DNA of 64,000 nt from Cypionkella psychrotolerans (lineage in GTDB: Bacteria > Pseudomonadota > Alphaproteobacteria > Rhodobacterales > Rhodobacteraceae): NCBI RefSeq assembly GCF_001294535.1, contig NZ_LGIC01000007.1, positions 62,001 through 126,000 of the forward strand, in the 5' to 3' direction. The stretch's first letter is position 1. Each line of letters begins with the position of its first letter. Under the pieces are notes generated by a model. That model was not told the origin of the DNA. It was given only the letters and a program-made list of their open reading frames with translations, and searched no databases. Positions 1 through 7,990 of this stretch are shown one piece after another. The translations under genes were made by a program, and so were the position numbers.

Positions 1-162
1 CACCAAGTCAGCCAAGACTATCTTGAAAGAATTGAGAATGCTGATGGGATTACGCTTGGGCATCGGTTTGTTGCGGCGATAGAGATTGGCACTATTCGGA
101 AACCTGATGGCTCGACAAGTGTATCTTATACGGTCACTGATCTTGTGGAAATTTCCGAGTAA
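1..162 (+). CDS. C-terminal end of an unrecognised protein (5' truncated by window edge)
   Basis: An open frame enters from the left edge and ends at TAA 160-162, giving the last 53 residues of a protein. The fragment is beta-rich and polar and ends TDLVEISE. No family is recognisable. It lies in the AT-richer mobile element and is convergent with the primase-helicase gene across a 385-bp gap, so it is probably an element cargo or structural gene. Codon use resembles the element rather than the chromosome to the right. Function unknown. Confidence 0.55.
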   Translation, partial: HQVSQDYLERIENADGITLGHRFVAAIEIGTIRKPDGSTSVSYTVTDLVEISE

Positions 163-547
163 ATCACCCCAATATGGATTGCTTGCCTTTCCCAAGCCAC
201 GCATAGCCCGCACAGCGCACGCCACCACCTGCCGCCACCGTTGCCGCGCAACACTGCGCGTCTGCACCACAGCGCAGCGCAGCCATCAAACGCGCCCTAA
301 GGGTATAGCTGCGGCTAGCACTGGGCTGGTTCATCAACAGACCCACACGCCTAACCTAAACCATTCCAGCCGCTTGGTCGGTAGGGCGGTCATACTGCAA
401 GTATGATGCCCGGCATTTATGACGGCAGCCCCCTTATGCCCCCTTGCGCCCCCTTTACCGTAAAGGGCAGTGCCAATGACCTATCCTTTTTCATGGAAGC
501 AGCACTTTTGTAGTAAGGGGGCTAAAGGGGGCTAAGGGGGCTGGGCA
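163..547. other. Non-coding gap inside the mobile element
   Basis: This 385-bp stretch lies between two convergent frames. Short open frames here have no recognisable protein features. Its right half holds C-rich and G-rich repeats (428-542) described separately. It could contain a bidirectional terminator or a replication or regulatory site of the element. Confidence 0.5.
428..542. repeat. Inverted C-rich/G-rich triple repeats with an internal 17-bp palindrome
   Basis: Bases 428-459 hold three spaced CCCCC(T)T blocks; bases 513-542 hold three spaced AAGGGGG blocks that are close to their reverse complement, so the two could pair across a loop of about 53 nt. Just inside the left arm, 451-467 reads CCCTTTACCGTAAAGGG, two 8-bp arms around one base. 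The position, next to the 3' end of the element primase gene, suits a terminator, a replication iteron region or a regulator site; the sequence alone does not decide. Confidence 0.5.
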
Positions 548-2785
548 TCAGTTCGGCCTGCAAAGCTCCTGCTCAACAGCTTGGGCATTGGCACCCCGCC
601 ACCGCTGTGGGTTCCTAAGCACCCAAACCTTTACCTTCGGTCTTCCGAACATGTTAAAAGGTTTCGGCATCGGCTCAATGCCTGCCTTCCGAGCAATAGG
701 TCCTAGCAGCTTCCAGCGACGGCTGGCGTCAGAAATCATGCTGCTTGGGTCAACACCAAAGACAACCTCAAACAGGTGTTCGGCGGTGATCAGGTCGCGG
801 GGGCAGGTGTCCACCAGCGCCGTCGCATTTTCGTCTTCCGGTGTCATGCTGTTTGCAACGACCGCCTCTTTAGCCATGTTCATCGTGGCTCGGGCCCCGG
901 GGTTAAATCCTGCGATAGGGCGGGAGTGCAGGAATTGGCGCACCGAGGCAATGAACATCGCGTCAGGCACTGGATAGAGCTTGCCGTAAAGGCGGCGGTA
1001 GTATCCATCGTCACCCTTCGGTTCGCTTGGATTGCGGATCACATTCCAGCGGCGATCATCTGCGGTGAGGGGCAGTGCAGTTTCATAGTTTGAAAATAGT
1101 AGCCAGCGACAACAGTTTTTTTCGGTGTGCTGCAAGCCATACTTCACGTTGATGAACCTGTGGGAGGCGGTCACCATCGACTTGAGCTTTTCGCTATGCT
1201 GCCACCGCTCCCCTGCGCCGCCTTCGTTAATTTCATCTACCACTGCAAGCAGCTTGCGGGAAAGCTGTCCGTTGAAGCCATTCGACAGGCTGGACTTGAG
1301 ATCGAAATCCATTGCCACATGCCCAGACCAGATATGCGCCAACAGCGCCGCCAACCAGTTCCGCCCAACTCCCTGTTGCGTGGCGATCATCAGATAATGG
1401 TTGTGTGGCAAGACACCGGGTTGCTGTTCAATATGGGCAAGCCAATCGAGAAACCTATTCCGCTCCGCCTCGTCGGGGATCAGATAGGTTACATGTTCAA
1501 TGAAAAGCTGGATTTGCTGTTGCCAGTTGGCAGGGGCGCTGTGCGGGCGCGGTTTCCATAGGTTCAACGCCCACCGCCCATCTTCGGAATTGCAGAACTC
1601 CCCCGCGCTCGGGTCGAAGGTTAGAGTATATGCCACCATGCGGCGCTCGCTGCTTTGCCAGAGGCCGAAGGTTGAGGCTTCAGACTCTCCATCTTCGCTC
1701 AAGATGGTCGTTGTGTTGTGCTTTAGCAGCGCCCCCATCCCGGCAGGGGGCAACTGAACAGCAAGGTTTTCGCGGAGAACAACCATTGGCTTCTCCGCGG
1801 CGATATACACAAGCGCCCGGTGCATTTCCTTCGCGTCCATGCTGGGCGGAAGTGCTGCAACTGCTGTCGTTAGTCCCTCACCAAAGGCTTTGAAGCTGGC
1901 CCTCTGTGCCTCTACGTTCCGATTTTCGTCAGCTTGCCGACTACGAATCTTGTCGAGCGTAAGGTTCAGGTAGCGGTCATCTTTCATTGCCTTCTCACGC
2001 TTGGCCAATTCAGTCATGCGGAAGATACGCCTGCACTGCTCATTAGATGGGCTGTAAAACGCCAGCATCGACATGAATGCCAAGTCCGCTTCAGACTGTG
2101 ACCCATACCGTTCCTTCCACTCACCACGTGACAACGAGGCAAATTTCTCGCCGTTAGCAGCATTCATCGCGCGTTCAATAATCGCGTTGTCATCTTCCTT
2201 TTGTGGCTGGTCTGGCAAGGGCAGAGCACTGTATCCCTCGGGGCGCAACTGCGAGACCATATTGGCGAGCAGTTCCTGTCGGTCCGCGATGGGCCTGTCG
2301 CGCCAAACATTGCCTGTGCAAATCAGGAAACGTTCCTGCGAATAGACCTCTACACCGTCCCGCTTGAAACCCTTCCCGATGTTTGCTTTGAGCAAAACGT
2401 GTGCTCCTTTGCCCGAACGTGACCCTTCGGTGTAACTGTCAAATGTTTCCAGAATACTCCTGTATCTCTCAAGCTGTTCGGTCGTCGTATCGTCCTTTAC
2501 GTCAAGGTCAATGCAAGCAAACGGGTCACTGGCAGTAAATACAAAACCGATCAACCATTTCCGTTCAACCGCCACACGGCAAGCAGTTTCAAAATCTGCC
2601 CATGTGGCGGGGTTAGTCGAGCTGGCATGAATTTGCGGCGCACCTTTCGCATCCCGAGGTGCTTTGTCCTCTGATGTTGCCGGAGTGACGCACCATTGCG
2701 GGAGCGCCCGCATTTCTGCGGGTAGGCGATGAAACTGACTCGTTTGCGGACCTACGCCGCCTTCTGTTACAGTGGTATTCTGCAA
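548..2785 (-). CDS. Element primase-polymerase/helicase (DUF5906-type, D5-like)
   Basis: A 745-aa replication protein of the kind encoded by phages, plasmids and phage satellites. Residues about 60-165 look like a primase-polymerase domain of the NrS-1 type, with the acidic pair D93/D95 in CIDLDVKD and the stretch EVYSQERFLICTGNVW. Residues about 203-285 match a helical NrS-1-like linker domain. Residues about 420-620 look like an SF3/D5-type helicase: a Walker A-like loop QQGVGRNW (470-477) and Walker B-like LLAVVDEIN (512-520). The Walker A position that is normally lysine is arginine here. The start is TTG at 2785 with AGGAAG eight bases upstream. It follows the Xis-like gene on the same strand. 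Role inferred: replication of the element. Confidence 0.8.
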   Translation of the reverse strand: MQNTTVTEGGVGPQTSQFHRLPAEMRALPQWCVTPATSEDKAPRDAKGAPQIHASSTNPATWADFETACRVAVERKWLIGFVFTASDPFACIDLDVKDDTTTEQLERYRSILETFDSYTEGSRSGKGAHVLLKANIGKGFKRDGVEVYSQERFLICTGNVWRDRPIADRQELLANMVSQLRPEGYSALPLPDQPQKEDDNAIIERAMNAANGEKFASLSRGEWKERYGSQSEADLAFMSMLAFYSPSNEQCRRIFRMTELAKREKAMKDDRYLNLTLDKIRSRQADENRNVEAQRASFKAFGEGLTTAVAALPPSMDAKEMHRALVYIAAEKPMVVLRENLAVQLPPAGMGALLKHNTTTILSEDGESEASTFGLWQSSERRMVAYTLTFDPSAGEFCNSEDGRWALNLWKPRPHSAPANWQQQIQLFIEHVTYLIPDEAERNRFLDWLAHIEQQPGVLPHNHYLMIATQQGVGRNWLAALLAHIWSGHVAMDFDLKSSLSNGFNGQLSRKLLAVVDEINEGGAGERWQHSEKLKSMVTASHRFINVKYGLQHTEKNCCRWLLFSNYETALPLTADDRRWNVIRNPSEPKGDDGYYRRLYGKLYPVPDAMFIASVRQFLHSRPIAGFNPGARATMNMAKEAVVANSMTPEDENATALVDTCPRDLITAEHLFEVVFGVDPSSMISDASRRWKLLGPIARKAGIEPMPKPFNMFGRPKVKVWVLRNPQRWRGANAQAVEQELCRPN

Positions 2786-2948
2786 GTTGTTATCTTCCTA
2801 TCAGGCGGCGGGGTGGTGGCACACCCTGCCGCTTTTTCCTGACAGCGCTTGTATGGGGCTAGATGATGCGCCCAACGAGGAAGCTAACCCCGCAGACGCA
2901 TTCCAAATTCAGCCAGCCCCGCGCCATATTGATGGTTGGAGGGTCGGC

Positions 2949-3197
2949 CTACGCGGCTTCGGAGGTGCTGTGTTTAGCGCCTGCTGCCACCCAATTTAGA
3001 ATGTCGCGTTCTGCATACCGAACAATGCGAGAACCGGGAGGATTAAAGTAGCGCGGACCATTCCCCGTCACCCGCCAACCCTCAACCGTCGAAAAATGGA
3101 CGCCCAGAAAATCACTAACTTCTTTCGATGTGAGGGGGCGGTTACGCGGAGTATAGCCAAGCGTTTCGCAAAGCTGCTCAAAAGTTTGTTCTGTCAT
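2949..3197 (-). CDS. AlpA/Xis-like helix-turn-helix protein
   Basis: An 82-aa protein with a MerR/excisionase-type winged helix: LTSKEVSDFLGVHFSTVEGW is the helix-turn-helix and GPRYFNPPGSRIVRYAERD the wing. ATG 3197 is chosen over the upstream open frame because GGAG lies eight bases before it. Small proteins of this family act as excisionases or as regulators of integrase and replication genes in prophages and satellites. Its position between integrase and primase matches that role. The function is inferred from fold and context. Confidence 0.75.
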   Translation of the reverse strand: MTEQTFEQLCETLGYTPRNRPLTSKEVSDFLGVHFSTVEGWRVTGNGPRYFNPPGSRIVRYAERDILNWVAAGAKHSTSEAA

Positions 3198-3485
3198 ACT
3201 GAATGCTCCAGACCACATTTGACCGCGTGAACCCATAGCGGTTTGTGGGGTGTCCAGTTGCGTAGAACGGCTGCAACCTGTTGAAGCAAGTTAGCAATAG
3301 CTTGGGCCGGTTAGCTCAGGCAAGCACAAAATACACCCGGATACGAAAAAGCTGTATTGATTCGCAACCCGAAGATACCCCCCGAAAAATGCCCGCACAG
3401 CCCCGGCACCGTTTACCGCACCTTGCACACCCGCAACCCAAGGCCGCCCCGAAGCGCGCGAAATTTGCCGGGGATAGCAGCGCAA

Positions 3486-4772
3486 CTACGCGCGGGCAGG
3501 CAATGAAACCACGTTACTGCCATCCGCCTTGGCTGCTGCCACCAGCGCCTCAGATTCAATAAAGTCAGAAATGGCCTGAACTTCTCCGTGATAATCGCGC
3601 ATGTCATTGGTTTCGAGATAATGACGTGCCGTGACGCCCATTGGCACATGATTTGTCAACAATTCGAGTTTTACAACATCAAGCCTGCAAGCCTTTACGC
3701 CCAGTGTAATCATGGTGCGCCGCAAATCATGTGCGCTAAGTCTTTCAAATCCAATGATTTTGGCGAACTGTTCAAGCGGGCCTCTCGTATCCATGATATG
3801 CCCGGTTTTCGAACGTGAGGGGAAGACGTAAGGGGAGGCCGACGCTTCCGCTTTCCTCGCTTTTAAGACAGCGACAGCGGCGGTGCTAAGGGGCAGGTGA
3901 ATATCACGCCCGTTTTTTGTGTCACTCAAGAAAAACCAGCAATTCGTTGGGTCGGAGTCATCAAGGTTGACGCAGGACCATTCGAGTTTCGCGCCCTCAT
4001 TTCTCCTACAGCCTGTGAGGGCAAGAAACTTTACCAAATCTATCGCAGATTGCGCGTCAGCATTTGCGCCCGGTGCCTCGCGTGCTGCTGTCAACCAATT
4101 CCAGAATTGCCCAATCTGCCTGCGGTCGATATGGCGGGTTCGGGGTGCTGCGGGCTTCAACTCTTTTTTGAGGATAGTCACTGGATTGGTCGTAATGATG
4201 GGCGTGCCGTCCATCTTGCGAAACTCGGAACTAGCAAAATTGCAAAGGGTGCGCAGCGTCACCATTCCAGCCGCTGCGCTGCCCGGTGCAGCTTTCTTAC
4301 CCCTCAAACCCTTCGTCGCAATTTCCTCATACCGCTTGCGGCATTCTGCAGGGGTGATGGACGCGATAGCGCGGTTTTCCCATTTCTCAAACATAGTCTT
4401 GATGTGGCGGTCCATTTCAAGGCGCGTGGCCTCTTTCAGCATCCCACGAGCGAAGTAAGCATCAGCAGTCTCCCGCAAAGTCTTCGCCATCGCCTCGTCT
4501 TGCCGCCGCACATCACGGGGATCTACGTTATCGCGCATTTGCTGAAGGATACTCTGCGCTTTGCGCCGTGCTTGGTCCTCAGCGTAAAGGGTCGTCCTGC
4601 CGATGGTGACGATGAGCGCTTTGCCTAGAACACGACCCTGTGCGACGTAGGCTTTGATACCGCCCGAAGTGACGCGCAATCCGTAGCCGGGCAGCTTTGA
4701 ATCCCAGTGAATCTGATAACCTGCGGCGGGCGCTTCAACCCCATCAACGAAGGTCTTTGATAGCTTCGGCAT
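3486..4772 (-). CDS. Tyrosine recombinase (element integrase)
   Basis: A 428-aa site-specific recombinase with an N-terminal DUF4102-like arm-binding region, a SAM-like core-binding domain, and a C-terminal catalytic domain. Visible catalytic residues are R in LTGCRRNEGAKL, K in DTKNGRDIHL, H-x-x-R in SAHDLRRTM, H in LLTNHVPMG, and the tyrosine nucleophile in TARHYLETN. ATG 4772 is preferred to the open-frame start at 4802 because GGAGG lies six bases upstream. It sits at the element end, 157 bp from the tRNA-Thr remnant, transcribed away from it, the usual arrangement for tRNA-targeting integrases. Confidence 0.95.
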   Translation of the reverse strand: MPKLSKTFVDGVEAPAAGYQIHWDSKLPGYGLRVTSGGIKAYVAQGRVLGKALIVTIGRTTLYAEDQARRKAQSILQQMRDNVDPRDVRRQDEAMAKTLRETADAYFARGMLKEATRLEMDRHIKTMFEKWENRAIASITPAECRKRYEEIATKGLRGKKAAPGSAAAGMVTLRTLCNFASSEFRKMDGTPIITTNPVTILKKELKPAAPRTRHIDRRQIGQFWNWLTAAREAPGANADAQSAIDLVKFLALTGCRRNEGAKLEWSCVNLDDSDPTNCWFFLSDTKNGRDIHLPLSTAAVAVLKARKAEASASPYVFPSRSKTGHIMDTRGPLEQFAKIIGFERLSAHDLRRTMITLGVKACRLDVVKLELLTNHVPMGVTARHYLETNDMRDYHGEVQAISDFIESEALVAAAKADGSNVVSLPARA

Positions 4773-4803
4773 GTGCTGCCTCCAATCCCATGCTAGCACC
4801 ATA

Positions 4804-4907
4804 CTAGCAAGCTGGGGCTAGCTTGGGCAATCTGCCACAAGGTTGCAAGGACATCAAGCCACTGATTTAACGATAAAAATATGCTTATACTAGCTTAAGC
4901 TTGCTAG
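4804..4907. repeat. Candidate integrase arm-type sites
   Basis: CTAGCAAGCT at 4804-4813 is repeated in perfect reverse complement, AGCTTGCTAG, at 4898-4907. CTAGCTT also occurs at 4818-4824 and 4890-4896. The cluster lies between the integrase start and the attachment core, where phage lambda-type integrases have their arm and Xis sites. Binding itself is inferred. Confidence 0.5.
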
Positions 4908-4928
4908 ATCAGGCGAGGTAGAATAACA

Positions 4929-4973
4929 TTTGTAATCAGGGGGTCTCGGGTTCGAATCCTGATGGGGGCACCA
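4929..4973 (+). tRNA. 3' part of tRNA-Thr(UGU): element attachment core
   Basis: The run from the anticodon loop to CCA is intact: loop TTTGTAA with anticodon TGT at 4931-4933, 3' anticodon strand TCAGG, T arm TCGGG-TTCGAAT-CCTGA, acceptor strand TGGGGGC, then A and CCA ending at 4973. The 5' half is missing: the bases before the loop (TAACA) cannot pair with TCAGG and no D arm is present. This is the pattern left when an element recombines at the anticodon loop and its own copy of the 3' half restores the gene at the far end. The complete tRNA should therefore lie left of this window. It marks the chromosome-element junction. Confidence 0.8.
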
Positions 4974-5004
4974 TTTTCCAGCTTTACCAGACCGGAGCCT
5001 TGCG

Positions 5005-5367
5005 ATGAGTCTTGCCGAGGAAATCCGACGGATTGTGCGCACCGCGGGGTATTCTTTGGACGGCTGGCGGCATGGCTGGCGCGAAGAGAAAAGTCTGCGG
5101 CAATGGGTGGGGGTCAATCTGGCGGCTTGGGTGGCGCTGGTGATCTTGCGCCCGCCACTGTGGGCCTGTGCGCTGATCGTGGCGCAGGGGCTGCTGCTGT
5201 TGGCTCTGGAGCTGGTGAATTCGGCGATTGAGGCGACGATCGACTATATCTCAACCGAAAAACACCCGCTTGCCAAGGCTGCGAAAGATACCGGTTCGGC
5301 CGCGGTGGCGGTGATCGGGCTGGGCTATATCGCGACTTGGATGTTTGCTTTGCTTGCCCTTTTCTGA
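5005..5367 (+). CDS. dgkA: Diacylglycerol kinase, prokaryotic type
   Basis: A 120-aa inner-membrane enzyme that phosphorylates diacylglycerol to phosphatidate in lipid recycling. The signature ALELVNSAIEATID followed by HPLAKAAKDTGSAAV is clear and three hydrophobic helices are visible (about 33-50, 53-72, 98-118). Length fits the family. GGAG lies seven bases before the ATG. It is the first chromosomal gene after the tRNA attachment site, only 31 bp from its end, so its promoter may lie within or beyond the integrated element. Confidence 0.93.
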   Translation: MSLAEEIRRIVRTAGYSLDGWRHGWREEKSLRQWVGVNLAAWVALVILRPPLWACALIVAQGLLLLALELVNSAIEATIDYISTEKHPLAKAAKDTGSAAVAVIGLGYIATWMFALLALF

Positions 5368-5409
5368 TGCCCGGTTAGTGTTCAGCCGATCCGCTACGGG
5401 AGAGCTAAG

Positions 5410-6138
5410 ATGAGCGACAGCAAAACCATTCTGATCACCGGGGCGGGTTCGGGGATTGGCCGGGCGACGGCGCGGAGCTTTCTGTCGGCGGGCTGGAACG
5501 TCGCATTGATGGGACGCCGCGCTGAGGCTTTGGCCGAAACGGCAGATGGCCAGCCCGCATTGCTGTTGGCCGCTGACGTGAGCAACCCGGCAGAGGTCGA
5601 TGCCGCCTTTGCCAAGCTGCCTCGGCTGGATGTTCTCTTCAACAACGCGGGCATTTCTGCCCCTGCGGCGACGATTGACGAAATCTCGGTCGAGCAATGG
5701 CTGGCAGTGTCAAATACCAACATTACCGGCATGTTCCTGTGCGCCCGAGCGGCGTTTCGGTTGATGCGACATCAGAACCCGCGTGGCGGGCGGATCATCA
5801 ACAACGGCTCGATCTCGGCACATGTGCCGCGCCCTGGCTCTGCGCCTTACACCATGTCGAAACATGCCGTGACTGGCCTTACCCGTACGCTGGGTCTGGA
5901 TGGGCGCGCGTTTGATATCGCCGCTGGGCAGATTGACATCGGCAACGCGCTGACCGATATGGCGGCGGTTTTCACCAGAGGCGTGACGCAGGCCAATGGT
6001 CAGGTCGCAGTCGAGCCGGTGATGGATGTGGCGCATGTGGCGGATGCGGTGCTGCATATGGCCAGCTTGCCCCTGGCGGTAAATGTGCCGTTCATGACGA
6101 TCATGGCGCGCGACATGCCCTATATCGGGCGTGGGTAA
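5410..6138 (+). CDS. SDR family oxidoreductase
   Basis: A 242-aa short-chain dehydrogenase/reductase. The NAD(P)-binding motif TGAGSGIG is near the N terminus, NNAG follows in the middle, and the catalytic Ser and Tyr-x3-Lys are in NNGSISA and [14 protein letters not shown] precedes the ATG by six bases. It follows dgkA by 42 bp on the same strand and could be co-transcribed. The substrate cannot be read from the sequence. Confidence 0.88.
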   Translation: MSDSKTILITGAGSGIGRATARSFLSAGWNVALMGRRAEALAETADGQPALLLAADVSNPAEVDAAFAKLPRLDVLFNNAGISAPAATIDEISVEQWLAVSNTNITGMFLCARAAFRLMRHQNPRGGRIINNGSISAHVPRPGSAPYTMSKHAVTGLTRTLGLDGRAFDIAAGQIDIGNALTDMAAVFTRGVTQANGQVAVEPVMDVAHVADAVLHMASLPLAVNVPFMTIMARDMPYIGRG

Positions 6139-6213
6139 ACAACCTACAGGTTTTGCCTAAGGCTGCATTGTCGTACAAGGCAAAAGCCGCTAGGGCTTGA
6201 TGTGGTTTTTCGA

Positions 6214-6228
6214 GCCAAGCCGCTTGGC
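6214..6228. promoter_or_regulatory. 15-bp palindrome upstream of wecE
   Basis: GCCAAGC-C-GCTTGGC has two perfect 7-bp arms around a single base and ends 17 bp before the wecE start. No T-run follows, so it looks more like a protein-binding site than a terminator. Inference only. Confidence 0.3.
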
Positions 6229-6245
6229 GGGGTGGCAGTGAGGAT

Positions 6246-7412
6246 ATGGTGAAGGTTATGATTCCGTTCAACAAACCTGCGGTCGTCGGGCAAGAGTTCA
6301 GTTTCTTGCAAGAGGCCGTCGATAGGGGGCAGCTTTCGGGTGACGGCGCATTCACCCAGCGTTGTTCCGAGCGGATTGTCGCAATGACAGGCGCGCGCGC
6401 GGCACTTTTGACCCATTCATGCACCGCAGCGCTTGAGATGGCTGCGATTCTTGCCAATCTCAGGCCGGGCGACGAGGTGATTATGCCGTCGTTCACCTTC
6501 GTGTCCACCGCCAATGCGGTGGTGTTGCGCGGGGCGGTTCCGGTGTTTGTCGATATTGATCCGGCCAGCCTGAACATGGACCCTGAGAAGACCGCCGTCG
6601 CCGTCACCGCCAAAACCCGCGCGATTTTTGCGGTGCATTACGCAGGCTTTCCCGCCGATATGGATCGGCTGGCTGACATCGCGCGGGCGCATGATCTGCT
6701 GTTGGTCGAGGATGCGGCGCAGGCTTTGGGCTCTACCTATAAGGGGCGCTTGGCCGGGTCATTGGGTGATCTGGCGGCGTTCAGCTTTCATGAGACCAAG
6801 AATATCATCAGCGGTGAAGGCGGTGCGCTGACCTTGAACCGCGCCGATCTGATCGAGCGGGCCGAAATCATCCGCGAGAAAGGCACCAACCGCTCGCGCT
6901 TCCTGCGTGGACAGGTTGATAAATATACTTGGGTGGATATTGGCTCGTCCTTCCTGCCGGGGGAGTTGATCGCGGCTTTCCTTTATGGCCAGTTGGATCA
7001 GGCGCAGATCATCCAAAGCCGCCGCTTGGCGCTGTTTGACCGCTACGCCGAGGCTTTTGCGGATCTTGAGCAATCGGGGCGGGTTGGCTTGCCCCATGCA
7101 CCCGCCGATACGACCGGAAACGGCCATATGTTTTATCTGATGATGCGCGACGTTGACGACCGCGATGGCTTCATCGCCCATATGCGGCAGGCCGAGATCA
7201 TCACGCCGTTCCATTATGTGCCGCTGCATTCTGCCCCTGCAGGTCTGCGATATGGGCGCAGCGCTGGCGCTTTGCCGGTCACTGACGCGGTTTCGGCGCG
7301 GTTGGTGCGCCTGCCGGTGTATTTCGGATTGGCGGGGGATATTGAGCGGGTGATCGACGTGGCACGGGAGTATCTGCTGGCGAAAACGGCGGTGGCGGCA
7401 TGGCATATCTGA
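6246..7412 (+). CDS. wecE: dTDP-4-amino-4,6-dideoxy-sugar transaminase (WecE/RffA family)
   Basis: A 388-aa PLP-dependent DegT/DnrJ/EryC1 aminotransferase. It closely follows the WecE pattern: MIPFNKP start, GDEVIMPSFTFVSTANAVVLRG, VHYAG, VEDAAQ, SFHETKN with the PLP lysine K185, and IREKGTNRSRFLRGQVDKYTW. WecE converts dTDP-4-keto-6-deoxyglucose to dTDP-4-amino-4,6-dideoxygalactose, a precursor for surface polysaccharide. Two in-frame starts exist (6246 and 6258); the second gives the MIPF start seen in E. coli, and neither has an ideal Shine-Dalgarno. It overlaps the acyltransferase gene by 13 bp. Confidence 0.9.
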   Translation: MVKVMIPFNKPAVVGQEFSFLQEAVDRGQLSGDGAFTQRCSERIVAMTGARAALLTHSCTAALEMAAILANLRPGDEVIMPSFTFVSTANAVVLRGAVPVFVDIDPASLNMDPEKTAVAVTAKTRAIFAVHYAGFPADMDRLADIARAHDLLLVEDAAQALGSTYKGRLAGSLGDLAAFSFHETKNIISGEGGALTLNRADLIERAEIIREKGTNRSRFLRGQVDKYTWVDIGSSFLPGELIAAFLYGQLDQAQIIQSRRLALFDRYAEAFADLEQSGRVGLPHAPADTTGNGHMFYLMMRDVDDRDGFIAHMRQAEIITPFHYVPLHSAPAGLRYGRSAGALPVTDAVSARLVRLPVYFGLAGDIERVIDVAREYLLAKTAVAAWHI

Positions 7413-7990
7413 ACGAAAGCCAACTGCGGGCTATGGGTTTTGCCAGCTTGGGGCAGAACGTCAAAATCAGTGATAAGGCCTCGATTTACCAAGCAGAGCA
7501 GATGCATGTTGGCGATCACAGCCGGATCGACGATTTCTGCGTCGTGTCTGGTCGGGTTGAAATCGGACGAAATGTGCATATCGCGCCGTTTTGTCTGCTG
7601 GCGGGGGGTGTCCCTGGCATCGTGTTGGCGGATTTTGCAGGTTTGGCCTACCGCGTCTGTGTCTTTGCCCAGTCGGATGATTATTCGGGAGCGACAATGA
7701 CCAACCCGACCGTGCCTGCGCGCTACAAAGCCGAGCGACACGCGGCTGTGCGGATCGGGCGACATTGCATCGTCGGGGCAGGGGCGATCATTGCGCCGGG
7801 TGTGGTTTTGGCCGAAGGCACCGCGGTGGGGGCTGCGGCCTTAGTGCTGCGCTCAACGGAGCCGTGGACGATCTGGGCCGGCAGCCCCGCGCGAAATCTG
7901 AAGGTCCGCAGTCGTGATCTGTTGACGCTAGAGCAGGACTATCTTTGCTGTGTCGCCGATGCAAAGGCGGACATGCGGGGCGCCAAATGA
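7400..7990 (+). CDS. Hexapeptide-repeat acyltransferase of a sugar cassette
   Basis: A 196-aa left-handed beta-helix protein with repeated [IV]G-x4-I units such as VEIGRNVHIAPF and VRIGRHCIVGAGAIIAPGVVL. The motifs RIDDFC, DDYSGATMTNPTVP and WAGSPARNLK belong to an acyltransferase family often found directly after wecE-type transaminases. It probably acylates the amino group of the 4-amino sugar made by WecE, taking the part that the unrelated GNAT enzyme WecD plays in E. coli. That role is inferred from the 13-bp overlap with wecE. Confidence 0.8.
   Translation: MAYLNESQLRAMGFASLGQNVKISDKASIYQAEQMHVGDHSRIDDFCVVSGRVEIGRNVHIAPFCLLAGGVPGIVLADFAGLAYRVCVFAQSDDYSGATMTNPTVPARYKAERHAAVRIGRHCIVGAGAIIAPGVVLAEGTAVGAAALVLRSTEPWTIWAGSPARNLKVRSRDLLTLEQDYLCCVADAKADMRGAK

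Noticed and set aside
428-542. CRISPR-like array from the repeated C/G blocks
   Set aside because: Units are 8-11 bp, spacers irregular and very short, and the two sides are inverted; no cas genes are near.
2772-3051. Plus-strand open frames between the primase and Xis-like genes
   Set aside because: Short, without Shine-Dalgarno sites or homology, and mostly opposite the Xis-like gene.
4890-4973. A complete tRNA-Thr gene
   Set aside because: The D arm, 5' acceptor strand and 5' anticodon strand are absent; only the 3' part is present.
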